64,000 nt of DNA from Phascolarctos cinereus (GCF_002099425.1 NW_018344001.1:6973501-7037500), one strand, 5' to 3'. Shown: positions 10,361-22,374, counted from the first letter of the stretch. Translations and numbers: made by a program. Notes: generated from the letters alone by a model not told the origin.

Positions 10361-10395
10361 TGGTTTGCCAGCCTTAAAATGCTATAGAAAGGTTC

Positions 10396-10515
10396 TTTCT
10401 TTCTTGCCTTTTCTTTTCTTTCCTTTCCTTTCCTTTTCTTTTCTTTAGTTTTCTTTTCTTTTTTCTTTTCTTTCTTTCCTTTTTTCCTTCTTTCTTTCTT
10501 TCCTTCTTTCTTTCT

Positions 10516-10553
<38 letters not shown>

Positions 10554-10561
10554 TTTCTTTC

Positions 10562-10607
<46 letters not shown>

Positions 10608-10646
10608 TTTCTTTCTTTCTTTCTTTTTTTCCTTCTTTCTTTCCTT
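10396..10646. repeat. (CTTT)n pyrimidine tract
   Basis: Nearly pure C/T for 250 nt, mainly CTTT units with TTCC interruptions. The minus-strand lysine/glutamate frame over it is an artefact. Confidence 0.95.
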
Positions 10647-10659
10647 GCCTAACTTTCTT

Positions 10660-10905
10660 CAAAGCATAGTTCAGCTACCATTCCCTTTAAGAAACCTTTC
10701 TGACTCCTTTCAGGTTTGAACACTTTCCGTGTCTTGAAATGACTTTGTATACACTGTGTATTTTCTCTCTTTCAGGAATCTTGTACTTCTCCAGGAGAAT
10801 ACAAGTTCCATGAAGTCTTGCTTCATGTTTTTTAACTTTTTATTCCTGGAGCCTAGCACAGCCTCTTGAACATGTTAGGCTTTAATAAATGCTTGCTGAA
10901 AGCAA
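10660..10905 (+). mobile_element. L2 3' end, plus strand
   Basis: AAACCTTTCTGACTCC, then TACAAGTTCCATGAAGTC and finally GCTTTAATAAATGCTTGCTG give the L2 3' UTR in forward order. Confidence 0.7.
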
Positions 10906-10939
10906 GTTAATTGAATTATCAATAAATAAACCCAAAATT

Positions 10940-12215
10940 AATATAAAAGTAGAAATATTCAAAAGTAGAGAAGAAATAGATAAAATGGAAAACAAAAATT
11001 GATAAATCTAAAAGCTAGTTCTTTGGAAAAAAACTAATAGAATCATCAATCTTGAACAGAATCAATTGAGCTAACCCAATAAAAATTAATTTACAACAAT
11101 GAAAGAAAAAAAAGAATTATCAGAATGTACTATAGAGGTAGGCTAGTAGAACTGAAAATTTAAAGAAAATGGAGGATTACCTACAAAAAACCTAAATTAA
11201 GAGAATATGAGAATAGTGATCTTGAACTTAATCTCAGAAAGTGATATTGAGCACATTAAAGAGCACTTGGTTCTATACGTGGTAAACAGAGAACTATCTT
11301 TAGAGCCGAGAAGTCCTGCTCTGAAATCCTACCTTTGTTCTCTGAGACAAGGGTGCCAAACTCAAATAGAAATGATCCTTACTTCCTGCATATTGACTTA
11401 GAAAACTACAAATTAACATTATTTGTATTGTACTTTATTTTTATTCATTTTGTTGAACATTTCTCAATTACATCTTAATCTGGCTCAGTCACATTAAAGA
11501 GTTTTGTGGCCTGCAGGTTTCAACACCACTGCTCTAAACAACTCTAAGACCATAAGTTGAAGAGAAGGAGTAGACCTACTTGAATTCCCTCAACTAAGAA
11601 TTCTGTACATTAAAGAAGTCCAGTCGCTTTCACTAGGTAAGACCTATCAGAGGGGGAAAATTGATTAAGTTGATTTACCCATAAATTCTGTCAAACATTT
11701 ACAGAGAAACTGACACCTATGCTACACAAATTGTTCTCAAAAATTGAGAAAGAAAATACTCTGCCAAATGCCATTGTTGAGACAAACATTGTCCTAATAT
11801 CTAGCTGAGAGAATGATGATGCAAAGGAAGGGAGCTCTACACTAATATCACAAATGAATACTGGTGTATAAAAATTGGAATAAAATCCTAGCAAAAGACC
11901 TCAGCAACATATGAAAAAAATGAGTCCAAACTGGATTTAGATTAAGCATGTAAGAAAAGTTTAACATTGTGGGGGGGGAGGGATTATGATAATCATATTT
12001 TAAAAAAATAACAAATCACAGGATTATAGCAATGGAGTCAGTAAAACTGTTTGACAAAATACAAACATTTCTATTGTATTGAACAGAATTGAAACGTATG
12101 AGGCAAAAGTGCTGAGTGAGCAAAGTGGTGAGTGCCCCAATATATTGACATACACCTTAATACTCACCAATAGTGTCTTTTGTAATTGAAGAGCAAAAAA
12201 CAAACGTGCCATTTT
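10940..12215 (+). mobile_element. Old L1 ORF2 remnant, plus strand, interrupted
   Basis: The left part (10940-11270) matches the linker that encodes KSWF.K.NKI in L1, and the right part (11640-12060) matches the reverse transcriptase start, including CAAACATTTACAGAG, GAGAAAGAAAATACT and GTTTGACAAAATACAAACATT (the FDKIQ block). A hAT-like element and a SINE-like piece sit between them at 11275-11600. No open frame survives. Confidence 0.75.
11346..11536. mobile_element. hAT-like MITE inserted in old L1
   Basis: It starts GGGTGCCAAACTCAAATAG and ends CCTGCAGGTTTCAACACCACTG; the ends are imperfect inverted repeats of the CAGGGGTGTCAAACTC type. The AT-rich centre (TTGTACTTTATTTTTATTCATT) is shared with the copy at 42768-42960. 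Confidence 0.65.
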
Positions 12216-12279
12216 CTATTTCTCATTCTCCTCTTTCGAGAAGGACTTTCTTATCACCCATCCATCAGGAGAAAAACAT

Positions 12280-12385
12280 ACAATAAACATTCAGGTATCT
12301 GGAAAGCACTGTGCTGGAGGGGAAGGCAGGGTGCAGAATAGATGCAAAGCTTGGTTAAGATAACAATCCCTTCCCTTTACTGTTG
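12280..12385 (-). mobile_element. L2 3' fragment, minus strand
   Basis: ACAATAAACATTCAGGTATC followed by AAGCACTGTGCTGGAGG; weak but ordered match. Confidence 0.4.
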
Positions 12386-13434
12386 TTTAGGATCTTACGG
12401 TATGGCTATGAGGGGCTATGAGGGCTGAGGGGTGCAGAAGCACAGGTAGCCATGCTCAAATCCCCAAATGCATCTATGATTTCATCAGTTGGAACTCCTG
12501 CCTTCCCATCTTGTTATTCCCAATCATGTCCCTCCACATAAGGCCACCCAATATGTTGGGGCTCTTCCTACATTTTTTATGACATTGGGAAGACACCAAA
12601 ATAGCACCTCAACTCTCCCCTAGCCTCCTGTCCTTCTCACTAACCTGTCCTTTTTCTACTCACCCATTTTCTTGATGGTACCCTTTGCTTTAATTCTTCA
12701 AATGTTCATTTTTGTTAAAGGTTGTGACCTTCTTATGCTTACCACGCTCTTCTCCAGCACCTACTACTTTATTTCAGTTTTAATCCCTCAGAAAATGTAG
12801 TGCCAGGATTCAGAGCCATCCAACAACCCTGGTAGAATACTAATAATAAAAATAGAGGCATTAGTTTCCAGGAAAAAAAAAGGTAGAGGTTATTAAAGGA
12901 GGCTTGCAATTTCCTGAAGGCAATCTAGCCTACTTTCTTACTCATCTAATTCTGGGCCCAAATCACTGTCCATTAGCACTGTTAGGTGTGTGTGTATGAG
13001 TGCACTTCCTTCATGGGGAACCATGATGGAAAGGCCCTTCCCCACTCTCCTTATCAGAGCAGGTGCACATATATATTCTATGACTTCTCTCTGATGTCCA
13101 TGAGGAGTCTTTTCATTGGCTGCTATAGCTGGAGCTTTGGATATGCCCAATGTAACAGTCCTTGCCCCTCAGACCTTTCCTTCCTTCCAGAATCAAGATG
13201 TAAGGAAGACTCTCTGAGCTCTGGAGGATGGGTGGAGGGAGGTCCAGCCCTTCAAGGGCATGGCCTCCCAGGCAACATGGGTCCAAATCCAGTTAGCTCC
13301 TGTTTGTGTCTGCTTTCCTTTGATACAGGGACTGATGAGACCTCAACAGTCAACTGGTATCTTCTAGCCTTCATGGTCACCTGAGCAGTTGGGTACCAGT
13401 TGAAAGGGAGACAGTTGCCTGTAGAAAAGCAAAG
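12386..13434. other. Single-copy DNA, no gene seen
   Basis: A 132-codon frame (12986-13384) has no recognisable domain and is opposed by another frame. Confidence 0.45.
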
Positions 13435-13500
13435 GGTGAGAAAACATTCATAAATGCTTAGCACAGTGCCTGGCACATACAGGCGTTTAATACACGTTTA
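13435..13500 (+). mobile_element. L2 or MIR 3' end
   Basis: GCTTAGCACAGTGCCTGGCA and TTTAATACACG match the LINE2/MIR end. Confidence 0.5.
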
Positions 13501-13724
13501 CTCCCTGCCCTTCCTACCCCTCAAGAATCTGAGGTAGGGGTGGAATTGAAACAGAGGGACTATAATTCCTCTATTGAAGAGAACATCATAGACAGATCAG
13601 TGAACCCAGGACAAAGTGTATGAACAAGGAATGGACAGGGATTGGTGAAGGTCACCAGCCCCTGTGACCTCAGCCTAGCAGTGCCCAGGGAGCCTCTATG
13701 CTAGATATGTGTCAGCATAAAAAT

Positions 13725-13815
13725 ATGTATACATACATGTATACATAAGCATAGATATGGACATATAGATGCATGCATATAAGAATATACATAAACATGC
13801 ATATACACTCAAATA
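13725..13815. repeat. TACATA-type AT-rich repeat
   Basis: Imperfect ATACATA and GCATATA units. Confidence 0.6.
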
Positions 13816-14316
13816 TTTATGATTGTGGTCCCTTATTGGAAAGAGGACGGTTGGGAAGTACAGTTTTTTGAGTTGGAAAGCAGGATCGAAGACTCGTGAC
13901 ACTGGGAAGTTCCTGGGGTCAGACAAAGTCTGGGAGTTTTGGAGCCTCACAGAAAAGAAAGAAGCCAAAAGATGGGGTGGGGGCAAAGTAGGGGGCTTGT
14001 GGCTGGCTGATCAAAGATGAAGGGCACCACCACCCTGGCCTGAAGAGAATCACAAGCGCTTGGAGCTTTGGGTAACTTCCTGGTTTGCTTAAAAGTGATC
14101 CACCTGGACAGAATATGGTGATTTTCTTGATGGTCGCTTCTATGACGACCTGGAAAATTTCACTTTGTTCCCTTCCCAGCCCCATCACTGTCTGACAGAC
14201 TCATATTGCTTGCCTTCAGAAGCTCCCTGATCTAAGAAACTTTATGTACGTACTGCTTGTACTTTTATAATGGATTTTGTTTGCAGATAAAAATAAATTG
14301 ATTTTTTATTAAATTC
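13810..14316 (+). other. Possible transcript 3' end with poly(A) signal
   Basis: Single-copy sequence ends with AATAAA at 14292-14297, followed about 20 nt later by a GT-rich stretch (CGTGTGTTTG), the layout of a mammalian poly(A) site. No coding frame or acceptor is convincing upstream. It could be the 3' UTR end of a plus-strand transcript or a chance match in AT-rich DNA. Confidence 0.15.
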
Positions 14317-14329
14317 CGTGTGTTTGCTA

Positions 14330-15155
14330 TGAAGGACTGAACCACACAATGGGAACAATAAAAGGGAACAGATTGACCAGTAGCTCTACTTAATAGTAAG
14401 CTGGCCTCCCTCCCTCCCTCCCTCTCTCTCCCCTAGGATTCAACCAATCATAGGTCTTAGGTTAAGTGGAAAAAAAAAAAGATACCCACAGAAGTCCTCG
14501 AAAGCCACTGCATAAGATTAAAGGATGACATGCAGAAGTGTTTGGATTGGTTGATTAAGACTTGTCATGATGCGGATTTTGCATAAAGTCTTATTTGGAA
14601 CCCTGGGACACAATGTCTCAAAGCTTAATGGTGGTCGTCATTCTTACCAAGCCTCTGAGAGTGAATCAAGCTTCGCTGGTCTCCTTCCACTTTTTTCACC
14701 AGAAATGAATCTTATGAAGATTAGACATTTAGAGGATTTTTGTACTTCATATTGGCCCCTATCTTCCTAGAAACATCCCCAGAAAAGGGACTGCAGTACA
14801 TGTATTGGTGCGCTTTGAACAGTCAGCAGCTCTGAATTACCCCCTTAACACATGTACTAATGAAGCCTGAGTCCAGTCTCTCCTGGACTCTATACGCATT
14901 GGAGAGGAAGTGTGCCACAGACTTAGGGGGATGTTTTGTACCCACTGTTTTTACTATGCCATCTTTAAAAATAGCCTCTTTTAAAAGTTAATTAAGTTGG
15001 GTTGGTTAATTGATACAAACTCCTAATGGAGGAGGATCATATTGATTGGAGCATGTGAGCTATAGCAGGAGAAAAGACCTTCACCTTTCCCTCTCTGTGC
15101 TCTGATGGATAAACTACGTACAATCCAAATGATTTGCCTTGAGCGGTAGATGTAT
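14330..15155. other. Single-copy DNA, no gene seen
   Basis: Contains TTAATTAAG and TTAATTGAT motifs at 14990-15015; no repeat recognised. Confidence 0.45.
14402..14432. repeat. (CCCT)n short tract
   Basis: CTCCCTCCCTCCCTCC followed by CTCTCTCT. Confidence 0.85.
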
Positions 15156-15157
15156 TT

Positions 15158-15252
15158 CAGTAAATCAACAAACATTTATTAAATATCAACTGTGTGCCAT
15201 GCACTGTGCTAGGTACTAGGAATACAAAGACAAAAAGTCCTAGCAGAATATT
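15158..15252 (-). mobile_element. L2 3' end, minus strand
   Basis: ATCAACAAACATTTATTAAA, then GTGTGCCATGCACTGTGCTA and AATACAAAGACAAAAAGTCC. Confidence 0.65.
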
Positions 15253-15727
15253 ATCATACACAAGAGAACCTGGAAGACATAATTGTTCATAGAGAATCTC
15301 TTTCTCCAACTCAGACTCCGCAATTCCGTTGTTTTCCATCTTTTAGTCTTGAATAATTTTAAGGAATCCACAGGAAACACCTTTTCAGAAAAGAGCCTTT
15401 CAGGCAGGATTTTACTCCATCAAATACTTTTCTATATTTACCAGACAATAAATGAGCTCTTATATTTGCTTTATCTTTCAGTCAATTGTGTGGTAATAAA
15501 AATGTGATTGACTGTGGGATATCTCTTAGAAGAACTTGTTTTTCCAAATACCCCCAACAAGGATGCCCTCAATGCATGTAGAGATGATTCTTATAAAAAG
15601 TTAACATAGATGGGAAAGTAGGTATATAAGTCAATGGGGGGGGCCTTTTTGGTTTTTTTAATCTAATTTTTATTGATGCCATTTGTCTTTATATTATAGT
15701 CATCTGCAAACAAGAGGCAGACATACA

Positions 15728-15898
15728 ATGGAAAGGACATGGGATCTAATGTCAGAGAAAATAGATTCAATCTAACCTCTGATACTGACTACCTGTATGA
15801 TCTTAGGCAAATCATTTCACTCCCTTGAACCTCAGTTTCCTTATCTGTAAAATGATGGAATTCAGCGTGATGGTCTTTGAGATCTGTTCTCTATCCAG
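15728..15898 (+). mobile_element. MIR-like SINE
   Basis: GATCTTAGGCAAATCATTTC and CCTCAGTTTCCTTATCTGTA are clear. Confidence 0.7.
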
Positions 15899-16329
15899 TG
15901 TGCCACACCCTGTAACGAAACATCAAAAAGAGAGAAAAAATGCATTTCATCAAGAATAAGCAAAAAGTCAGATGTATATGACCGTATATGAAATGTCCTA
16001 TACTCCCACTCCTCCATCTCTGAAATCAAGGGAGGAAATGCATATTCCCAAATTTTCTCTGGTGTCTGGCTTGCTCATGGTAACCACTTAGTATTCAATT
16101 TTGGAGAGCTTTAAAAATTCTTAAAATTTTTAATTTAATTTTAATTTTTTTGTGCATGTTTTCTTTTTGGTTCTGATTGTGTCTGTTCATATTAATCTTC
16201 TCATGCTTCTCAGAATCCTTGAGATGGAATGTCAATTACAAAGAAAAGCAAATCTAGTTTGGCTGGAATATAGAGCATTTGATGGGGGAAGGAAATATAT
16301 CTCAGTAATATCTCATTACATTCATGTGT

Positions 16330-16900
16330 CACACGGTTAGCCATTTCCCAGTCAAGTTTGTTTTACAGTACATTGCTATCACAATAATTTTAATATTTTG
16401 AAGTATATGCTAAGCAGTGATGCTGATGGGCAGAAATGATATTGATAATTGAGTCACTTTAAAAAAAACACAGTCACACATTTATTCCCAGAATAGCTGG
16501 GCCAATTCACAACCTCCCAAGAGTATAATGGTACCTGTCTTTCTACAGCATCTCCAAGATGGACCATTTCCACATTTTTGTCATTTTGGCCATTTTGCCT
16601 AATATGAGTTAAAACATAAGGGATGTTTTGATTTGTACTCTGCTTATTACTAGTGACTTAATGAAGTATTTCAAGCGATTGTTAATAGTTTGCAGTTCTT
16701 TTGAACACTGTTGGTATCCTTTGATGATGCATCCCCTAAAGAATTATTCTTGATCTTTCATGTTCATTTTTAATCTATATCTATGCTGGATACCAACTCC
16801 TATCAGAGATATTTGATGCAATAATTTTCCCAACCAGTGCATTTCCCCTTTTATTTTAACTGTTTTGAATTTGTTCATGCAAAAAGCTTCAAAATTCTGT
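16330..16900 (-). mobile_element. Old L1 ORF2 C-terminal remnant, minus strand
   Basis: The plus strand reads like the reverse complement of the L1 C-terminal region: blocks like TTTTGTCATTTTGGCCA, GATTTGTACTCTGCTTATTA and TTTGTTCATGCAAAAAGCTT line up in order with those at 60180-60510 in the right-hand L1. The copy is diverged and has no open frame. Confidence 0.75.
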
Positions 16901-16924
16901 CTAACTGAAATGAGCCCTGAACCA

Positions 16925-17370
16925 CAGCTCTGATGTAGAGTTATAAGATACAGACCTGGAAGGCAGCTTCAGTATTATCTTATCTAAACTCCTCATTTCA
17001 CAGAGGAATAAATTGAAGTCCGGAGAGGGTAAGGGATGTTCCCAAGGTGATTTAAACAGTAAATAGCAGACCTGTGGTTTGCACCTAGGCCCTCTGACCA
17101 CAGATCAATAACATTATGTAGAGAAAGACATGTGATAGAAATGTAAGAAGAGGTAAGGGGTGGAAGGGGAACTGAATGGCTAGGTGAAGTAGTGGGATTT
17201 GGAATCAAGAAGACCTAAAGTTAATTTTACTCAGATACATATGAGTTGCATGACTCTTGTAGAGTCAATTCGGCCTTTGTGCCTCAGTTTCCTCATCTGT
17301 ACATGAGTGTTGGATTCAATGACCTCCAAGTTTCCTTCCAGCTTTCATTCATGATCCTGTGATCTTATAA
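16925..17370 (+). mobile_element. Two MIR-type SINEs in tandem
   Basis: 16925-17105 (CTCATTTCACAGAGGAATAA) and 17165-17370 (GTGCCTCAGTTTCCTCATCT, with a tRNA-type head GAATGGCTAGGTGAAGTAG). Confidence 0.65.
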
Positions 17371-17701
17371 TCAGGGGTTGCCTTGATTAATTAGATGAAT
17401 CTATTCAAATGCACTTGATGAGGGGCACCTCCTATGTAGAGATAGATACCACATGCTAACATCTTACTTAGAAGACATAGGGAACTCCTCTAATTGGATC
17501 CCAGTAGCCAAGGGTCCAAGATCATTGGTAGCTAATACTCTTTGGAAGAACTAACCTTTATTAGTAGCCAATAACTGTGAGCTATGAAATAACTAAGTTC
17601 CTTTTTGTGGTTTCTCTCCCTTACATTTCCATACTGGAGAAAATGCAGATACATATCACATACATACATACATATATACAGAAGCAGAAAGTGGTGAATT
17701 A

Positions 17702-17812
17702 CAGGAGAATCAATCCACAAATAAATGTTTATGAAGTCCCTACTCTGTGCCAGTTACTGTGCTAAGCAAAGCTAAAGGAAGCATGCACCATGCCTTTAAG
17801 GGAGAGATTCTG
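17702..17812 (-). mobile_element. L2 3' end, minus strand
   Basis: AAATAAATGTTTATGAAGTC and CTCTGTGCCAGTTACTGTGC on the plus strand. Confidence 0.55.
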
Positions 17813-18245
17813 GATTTCCAATTTCTGGCTATCTTCTTCTGACTCCCCTTTTTTCCCCTTTTCTGAGCACAGGTGATACTTAAGTTTCTGAGAACAGACT
17901 TTCCTGTTGTTAAGGGTTGCCTTGTGGATAATATCGATTCAAGAGTTTCCTAGTTCAAGATTTCTTGGGTTCAATCATTTGAGTGCTGGACTGTCCAGAA
18001 GGAGATGTCCTCAGAGGGTACTCCTTGGAGAAGGATGTGGACCACCACCATGGCCTCCATCTTTGAAAACCTCATGCTACTTTATGGCAGACCAAGATAG
18101 CAGGATCCTTCCAACCCCTGCTCTGTTCTTACTGTGAGCTGTTCGGACAGTCTAATCCTGAAGCTGATGGGCAGTGTTTGTGCAGCTGTTCTTTCAAATA
18201 TCTTTACCTCTGGGAGGGAGTCTAATGAGACATCAAAGTGCTTTA

Positions 18246-18496
18246 TTTGTTGTTGTTCAGTCATTTCAGTCATGTCTTCTTGACCCCATTTGCGATTTTC
18301 TTGGCAAAGCTACTGGAGTGGTTTGCCATGTCCTTCTCCAGCTCATTTTACATATCAGGAAACTGACACAAACAGGGTGAAGTGACTTGCCTAGGGTCAC
18401 ACATCTAGTAAGTATCTGAGGCCAAATTTGAACTCAGGTAGATGACTCTGAGTCCAGGCTGGGCCCTCTAACCACTGCATCACCTAGCTGCACCCA
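18246..18496 (-). mobile_element. tRNA-RTE SINE, long form, minus strand
   Basis: TTGTTGTTCAGTCATTTCAG starts it and CATCACCTAGCTGCACCC ends it; the whole consensus is present in reverse complement. Confidence 0.9.
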
Positions 18497-18499
18497 AGT

Positions 18500-19200
18500 G
18501 CTTCATATTTCTCTATTTGTTCATAAGTTCGTGTGAGTCTTTTTCATGTTAAGAGATTTCTGTGATATTTATGATAAAGGCTGCCCTGTACCACACCCTA
18601 TGGCATACTGTCTACCAGTTCAGGAGTTGGAGACTCTAGTACCCATATTTGGGGAAATCTAGATGGGGGCTACACTGTTTGGAGAGTTTTCTAAAGAAAT
18701 TCTAGATGGAAGCAATAAACCAAAGACAGCAAATGAGCTTTGGTGATCAGGCCCCCAGTATGAGGCTCTGTTTAGACAATCTCATAGTCTTATGGGGCTA
18801 GGGATTATTGGTAATGTCAATGTTCAAAATAAGTAACAGAATAACAGAGCCACACATAGACTGAAAACGTGTAAAAGGTGTTCTGCTTTCACATTTAGGA
18901 CCATGCATTTATATGTAAGCAGACAGTGACCTATTTTGAAACAAAAGCCGGGCTTCCAGGCAATTTCAGTGTTTGTTTTCCCATCTAGCTCCTACCTCAC
19001 AAAAGTGAAAATGTTGGCTCCCTCTGGCTCTGTAAAGCACAAAATTTAAGATCCTGCTGTGCCGACTGTTTGTTAACTACAAAAAACTAGGAGATTGGGT
19101 AGGGCCAAAGGCTCTCTTCCAACAAGATATCTTCCATGCATGTAGGAAAATCATACAAGATTCTTTGAAACATTCAAGAGATGCTTTTTTCTTCATGATT
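18500..19200. other. Single-copy DNA, no gene seen
   Basis: Nothing recognised before the RTE-type fragment. Confidence 0.45.
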
Positions 19201-19304
19201 CTCTGATGATCGATTACAAGGGAGTCAACAAGACAAGGAAATGTATGCTTGCCAAAAGCACACACCACCATCATCCTAGAGAATATTCAGATGGAAAAGG
19301 GTTC

Positions 19305-19548
19305 CCCATGGATGGTGATGAGTGCCAGATGTCCATGTTCGTGGACAACTTTGATCAGGTTACCTTAAGCCCTAGAATACTGCAGAGGCTCCAGATACAC
19401 TACCAAGCAGATGAGTTTGTTCTAACTATCCACACAGGAAAAATGAAATCAATGAAAAATGATTATTGGGCAGACCAATATAGAGTTTGATGGAGAAGTG
19501 TATAGAGTTGATCTTTTGGTGTGTATATATTAGATAGACATCACATAT
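19305..19548 (+). mobile_element. RTE-type LINE fragment, plus strand
   Basis: The frame reads FVLTIHTGKMKSMKNDYWAD near 19410-19480, then IEFDGE and VDLLV. In RTE/BovB reverse transcriptases the corresponding region is GLEINTGKTKWM, then a short gap, IELDGE and VDSFVYLG. The match covers the block after the catalytic FADD. An open frame of 94 codons (19206-19490) covers it by luck; its N-terminal part is not recognised. Confidence 0.5.
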
Positions 19549-19794
19549 AGACAGTGAGATATAGCCACCTTGAACACAAGTTGGAGAGCAGCCTGGTTTT
19601 CCTTTGTAAAATTACACAGTGTATTTAATGACCCCAAATTTCTCTATGAATAATTTCTGAGCAGAGAGAGCACCAAATGACTGGAAAATCATTTATTGGG
19701 TATTTTGTTCAGGGGATTTATTTCAGGTGTGGATTGGACTAGGTGGTTGCTCCAGTACTTTTTAAATCTCAAAATTCTGTGATTGTTTAATTGC

Positions 19795-20315
19795 TGGAGG
19801 AATCAGGAAAGATTTCCTGTGGGGGTTGGCACATGAGTTTACCCCTGAAGTGAGCTAGGGTCCCAAGAAGCAGAGGTGAGGTGAGGAGGAAAAGCAATGT
19901 AAGAGTGGAGGCTAGGCTATAAAAAAACAAGGAGATAGGAGGTGTATTGTCAAGTACGAAGAGCAAATAATTCAGTCAGGCTGGAATATAGAGCATTTGA
20001 AGGGGGAAGGGCATGTTATCAGTAGAAAGTTAGCATGGAGCCATATGGTGAAGGGTTTTGCATGGGCAGAGGAGTTTAGATTTGTTCTAGATGCAATAGG
20101 GACCCACTAAAGTTTCTTCAGCAGGCATGAAACAAGGTCAGATCTGTGCTTTAGGAATGTCTATTTGGCAGCCATATGCAGGACGTGCATTAGAGATGGA
20201 AGAGATTGGATGCACAGAGGTCGACTAAAGGACTGCTTCAATAATTCAGGAAAAAAGGTGATGAAGGCCTGAATTAGGGTGGTTGGTGTCTGATAAGAAG
20301 GAAGGGGTTCACTGA
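19795..20315 (-). mobile_element. L2 LINE fragment, minus strand
   Basis: Blocks GGAAAGATTTCCTGTGGG, GTGAAGGGTTTTGCATGG, AGATCTGTGCTTTAGGAATG and GATGAAGGCCTGAATTAGGG follow the L2 order. The block at 19979-20010 recurs almost exactly at 16261-16292. Confidence 0.75.
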
Positions 20316-20654
20316 GCCAGTTGTGGGGAAGGTAGAATCAACAAGAGAACACATGGCATCTTCTTGTCATCTTTCATGGCATTGTAAAGAAACATTCTGT
20401 GGCAGAGCCTGCCTACTCATTATCGTGTAATATACATACTTACAAGAAAACAACATCAATGAAACACTTCAAATGCGCAGAAGATAACAAAACAGCAAAG
20501 AAGGGCATGTCAATAGAGTAGTTTTGCTGCTACCCAGTTAAATTTTAGCTGGATAGAGCTATATAGTTATATAGATATATACTTCTTTTAGTTCACTGTT
20601 TCTTATACAAGCCTTTTTCTGAGGTATCAAATTGCTAGAATTTCTGCACCAAAT

Positions 20655-21195
20655 TAAGGTTTACAAAGTATTTTAGATATGTTATGTCATTTAAGCCTCA
20701 CTTAATTGTACTATGATAATAATAGCAGCTAGGAGTCACAGTGGATAGAGTGCCACGACTGGAGTAAGGAAAGATTTATCTTCGTGAGTTCAAATCTGGC
20801 CTCAGACACCTACAAGCTGTGTAACCCTGGGCAGGTCACTTAACCCTGTTTGCCTCAGTTTCCTCATCTGTAAAATGAGCCAGAGAAGGAAATGGCCAAC
20901 CACTCCAGTGTCTTTAACAAGAAAATCCCACATGGGGTCATGAAGAGGCAGACGCAACTGAAAAACAAGAACAATAATAGTGGTAATATAGCAATAATAC
21001 AATAGTAGTATAATAATCATAGCACCTTAATAGTAGGTGCCATTATTATTCCCACTTTACAGATGAGGAAACTGAAGCTGAGAGACAGTCACTGTATTGC
21101 TCAGGTTCACAAGCCAGTAATTGTCTGAGGCAGGATTTGAATTCAGCTCTTCCTGATTCTGAATCCAGTGCTCTATCCACTTTGCCACCTAGCTG
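20655..21195 (+). mobile_element. MIR, split by a SINE
   Basis: The left piece has GGTTTACAAAGTATTTTAGA; the right piece has CCACTTTACAGATGAGGAAA and GGATTTGAATTCAGCTC. The middle is the SINE at 20722-20978. Confidence 0.75.
20722..20978 (+). mobile_element. tRNA-RTE SINE inserted into a MIR
   Basis: It runs from AGCAGCTAGGAGTCACAGTG to GCAGACGCAACTGAAAAAC. MIR sequence on the left (20655-20720) continues on the right (21005-21195). Confidence 0.85.
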
Positions 21196-21196
21196 A

Positions 21197-21704
21197 CTTT
21201 CCTCATAAAGGTTTCACAGAAATATCATCCCTGCACATGGGTTAGTAGTTGTTCATTTCTTCTCTGTTGCCTTTTTCTCAAAAAGCATTGATTATATCCC
21301 TTCCATTATTTCTTAATTATTTTCCCCCTCTTTGAGACAGCTTGAAAACTCATTTTTGTGCATCTTTAAAATGGCGTTTTCTCCAGAATGGGTATCCTTG
21401 AGATGTGTTTGTTCACAGGTGTGCCATGGGTTGCCATGGATGGAGAATTCATCACCTGGTGGCCAGCCTATGGCTCTTTGCAGATGTAATTGACTTCTGG
21501 GATAAGTTCAACCTCCCCCTTCATACTCAATCATCAGAAATGTACGTACCATGTTCTCAAACAGTACAGAGAGTGCTGGTGAAGTTCAGAGAGGGCACTT
21601 TCTTCATCAGTGAAAAATACATCCATCCCCATTCCACTTTGTGATGGGTTACTATGTTCTTTATTTCATCTATAAATTATTTCATGAAAATGATCTATAG
21701 GTGG
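21197..21704 (+). other. Single-copy DNA with an unassigned 79-codon frame
   Basis: The frame 21405-21644 (MFVHRCAMGCHGWRIHHLVA...) matches no family that I know. No splice signals frame it. Confidence 0.35.
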
Positions 21705-21962
21705 TAACAACAACAACTAACATTTACGTAGAGCTGCAATGCACTAGGCACTGGGCCAAACACTTTACAATTATTATCTCATTTGATTTTCATAATAATC
21801 CTAAGGGGTAGGTGCTATTATTATCCCCATTTTACAGATGAGGAAACTGAGACAGACAGAGGTTCAATGTCACACAGCTAATAAGTGTCTGAGCCTGGAC
21901 TGGAATTTAAGTCTCCCTGATCCTAGGCCCAGAGGTACTACATATTGTGTCATGTAGCTATG
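21705..21962 (+). mobile_element. MIR, nearly complete
   Basis: AACATTTACGTAGAGCTGCA, TTATTATCCCCATTTTACAG and AATGTCACACAGCTAATAAG in order. Confidence 0.8.
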
Positions 21963-22374
21963 ATGGGAAAGAAGAGGGGTGGGGATGGAGATGGGAAATG
22001 GTTTACTAGAAATTGATACGCAAGCAAGCAAAATTTAAAAGCTATATGGAGTCTGCAAACATTAGGGCAGGCATAGTCTTACATGCATCCTATGTTGGGG
22101 GAGATGAGATTTAAAAGTGATCAGAGCAAAGATGGAAAGGATAGGATGAAGAATGACTGGACCTTCTATGGTATATGAACCTAATGGTTGTTGAGTCAAA
22201 TTGAATTAAGTTGTACTCTAAATCAGTGTCTCCCTCAGCTACCTTATCTTTCTACTTAGCAAATGTCTTCTTGCTAAGGGCCTGTTTTGACTTCTATATG
22301 ACAACTGTGCTTAAACTTTTCTAATTAATAGCGATGAGGGAGAAGGCCTAGCATAAGGGAAAAGAAAAATATGG

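Noticed and set aside
10276-10662. Lys/Glu-rich 128-codon minus-strand frame
   Set aside because: It is the CTTT microsatellite.
21405-21644. LFADVIDF as a reverse transcriptase FADD motif
   Set aside because: Only a short resemblance; the surrounding residues do not match any LINE reverse transcriptase.
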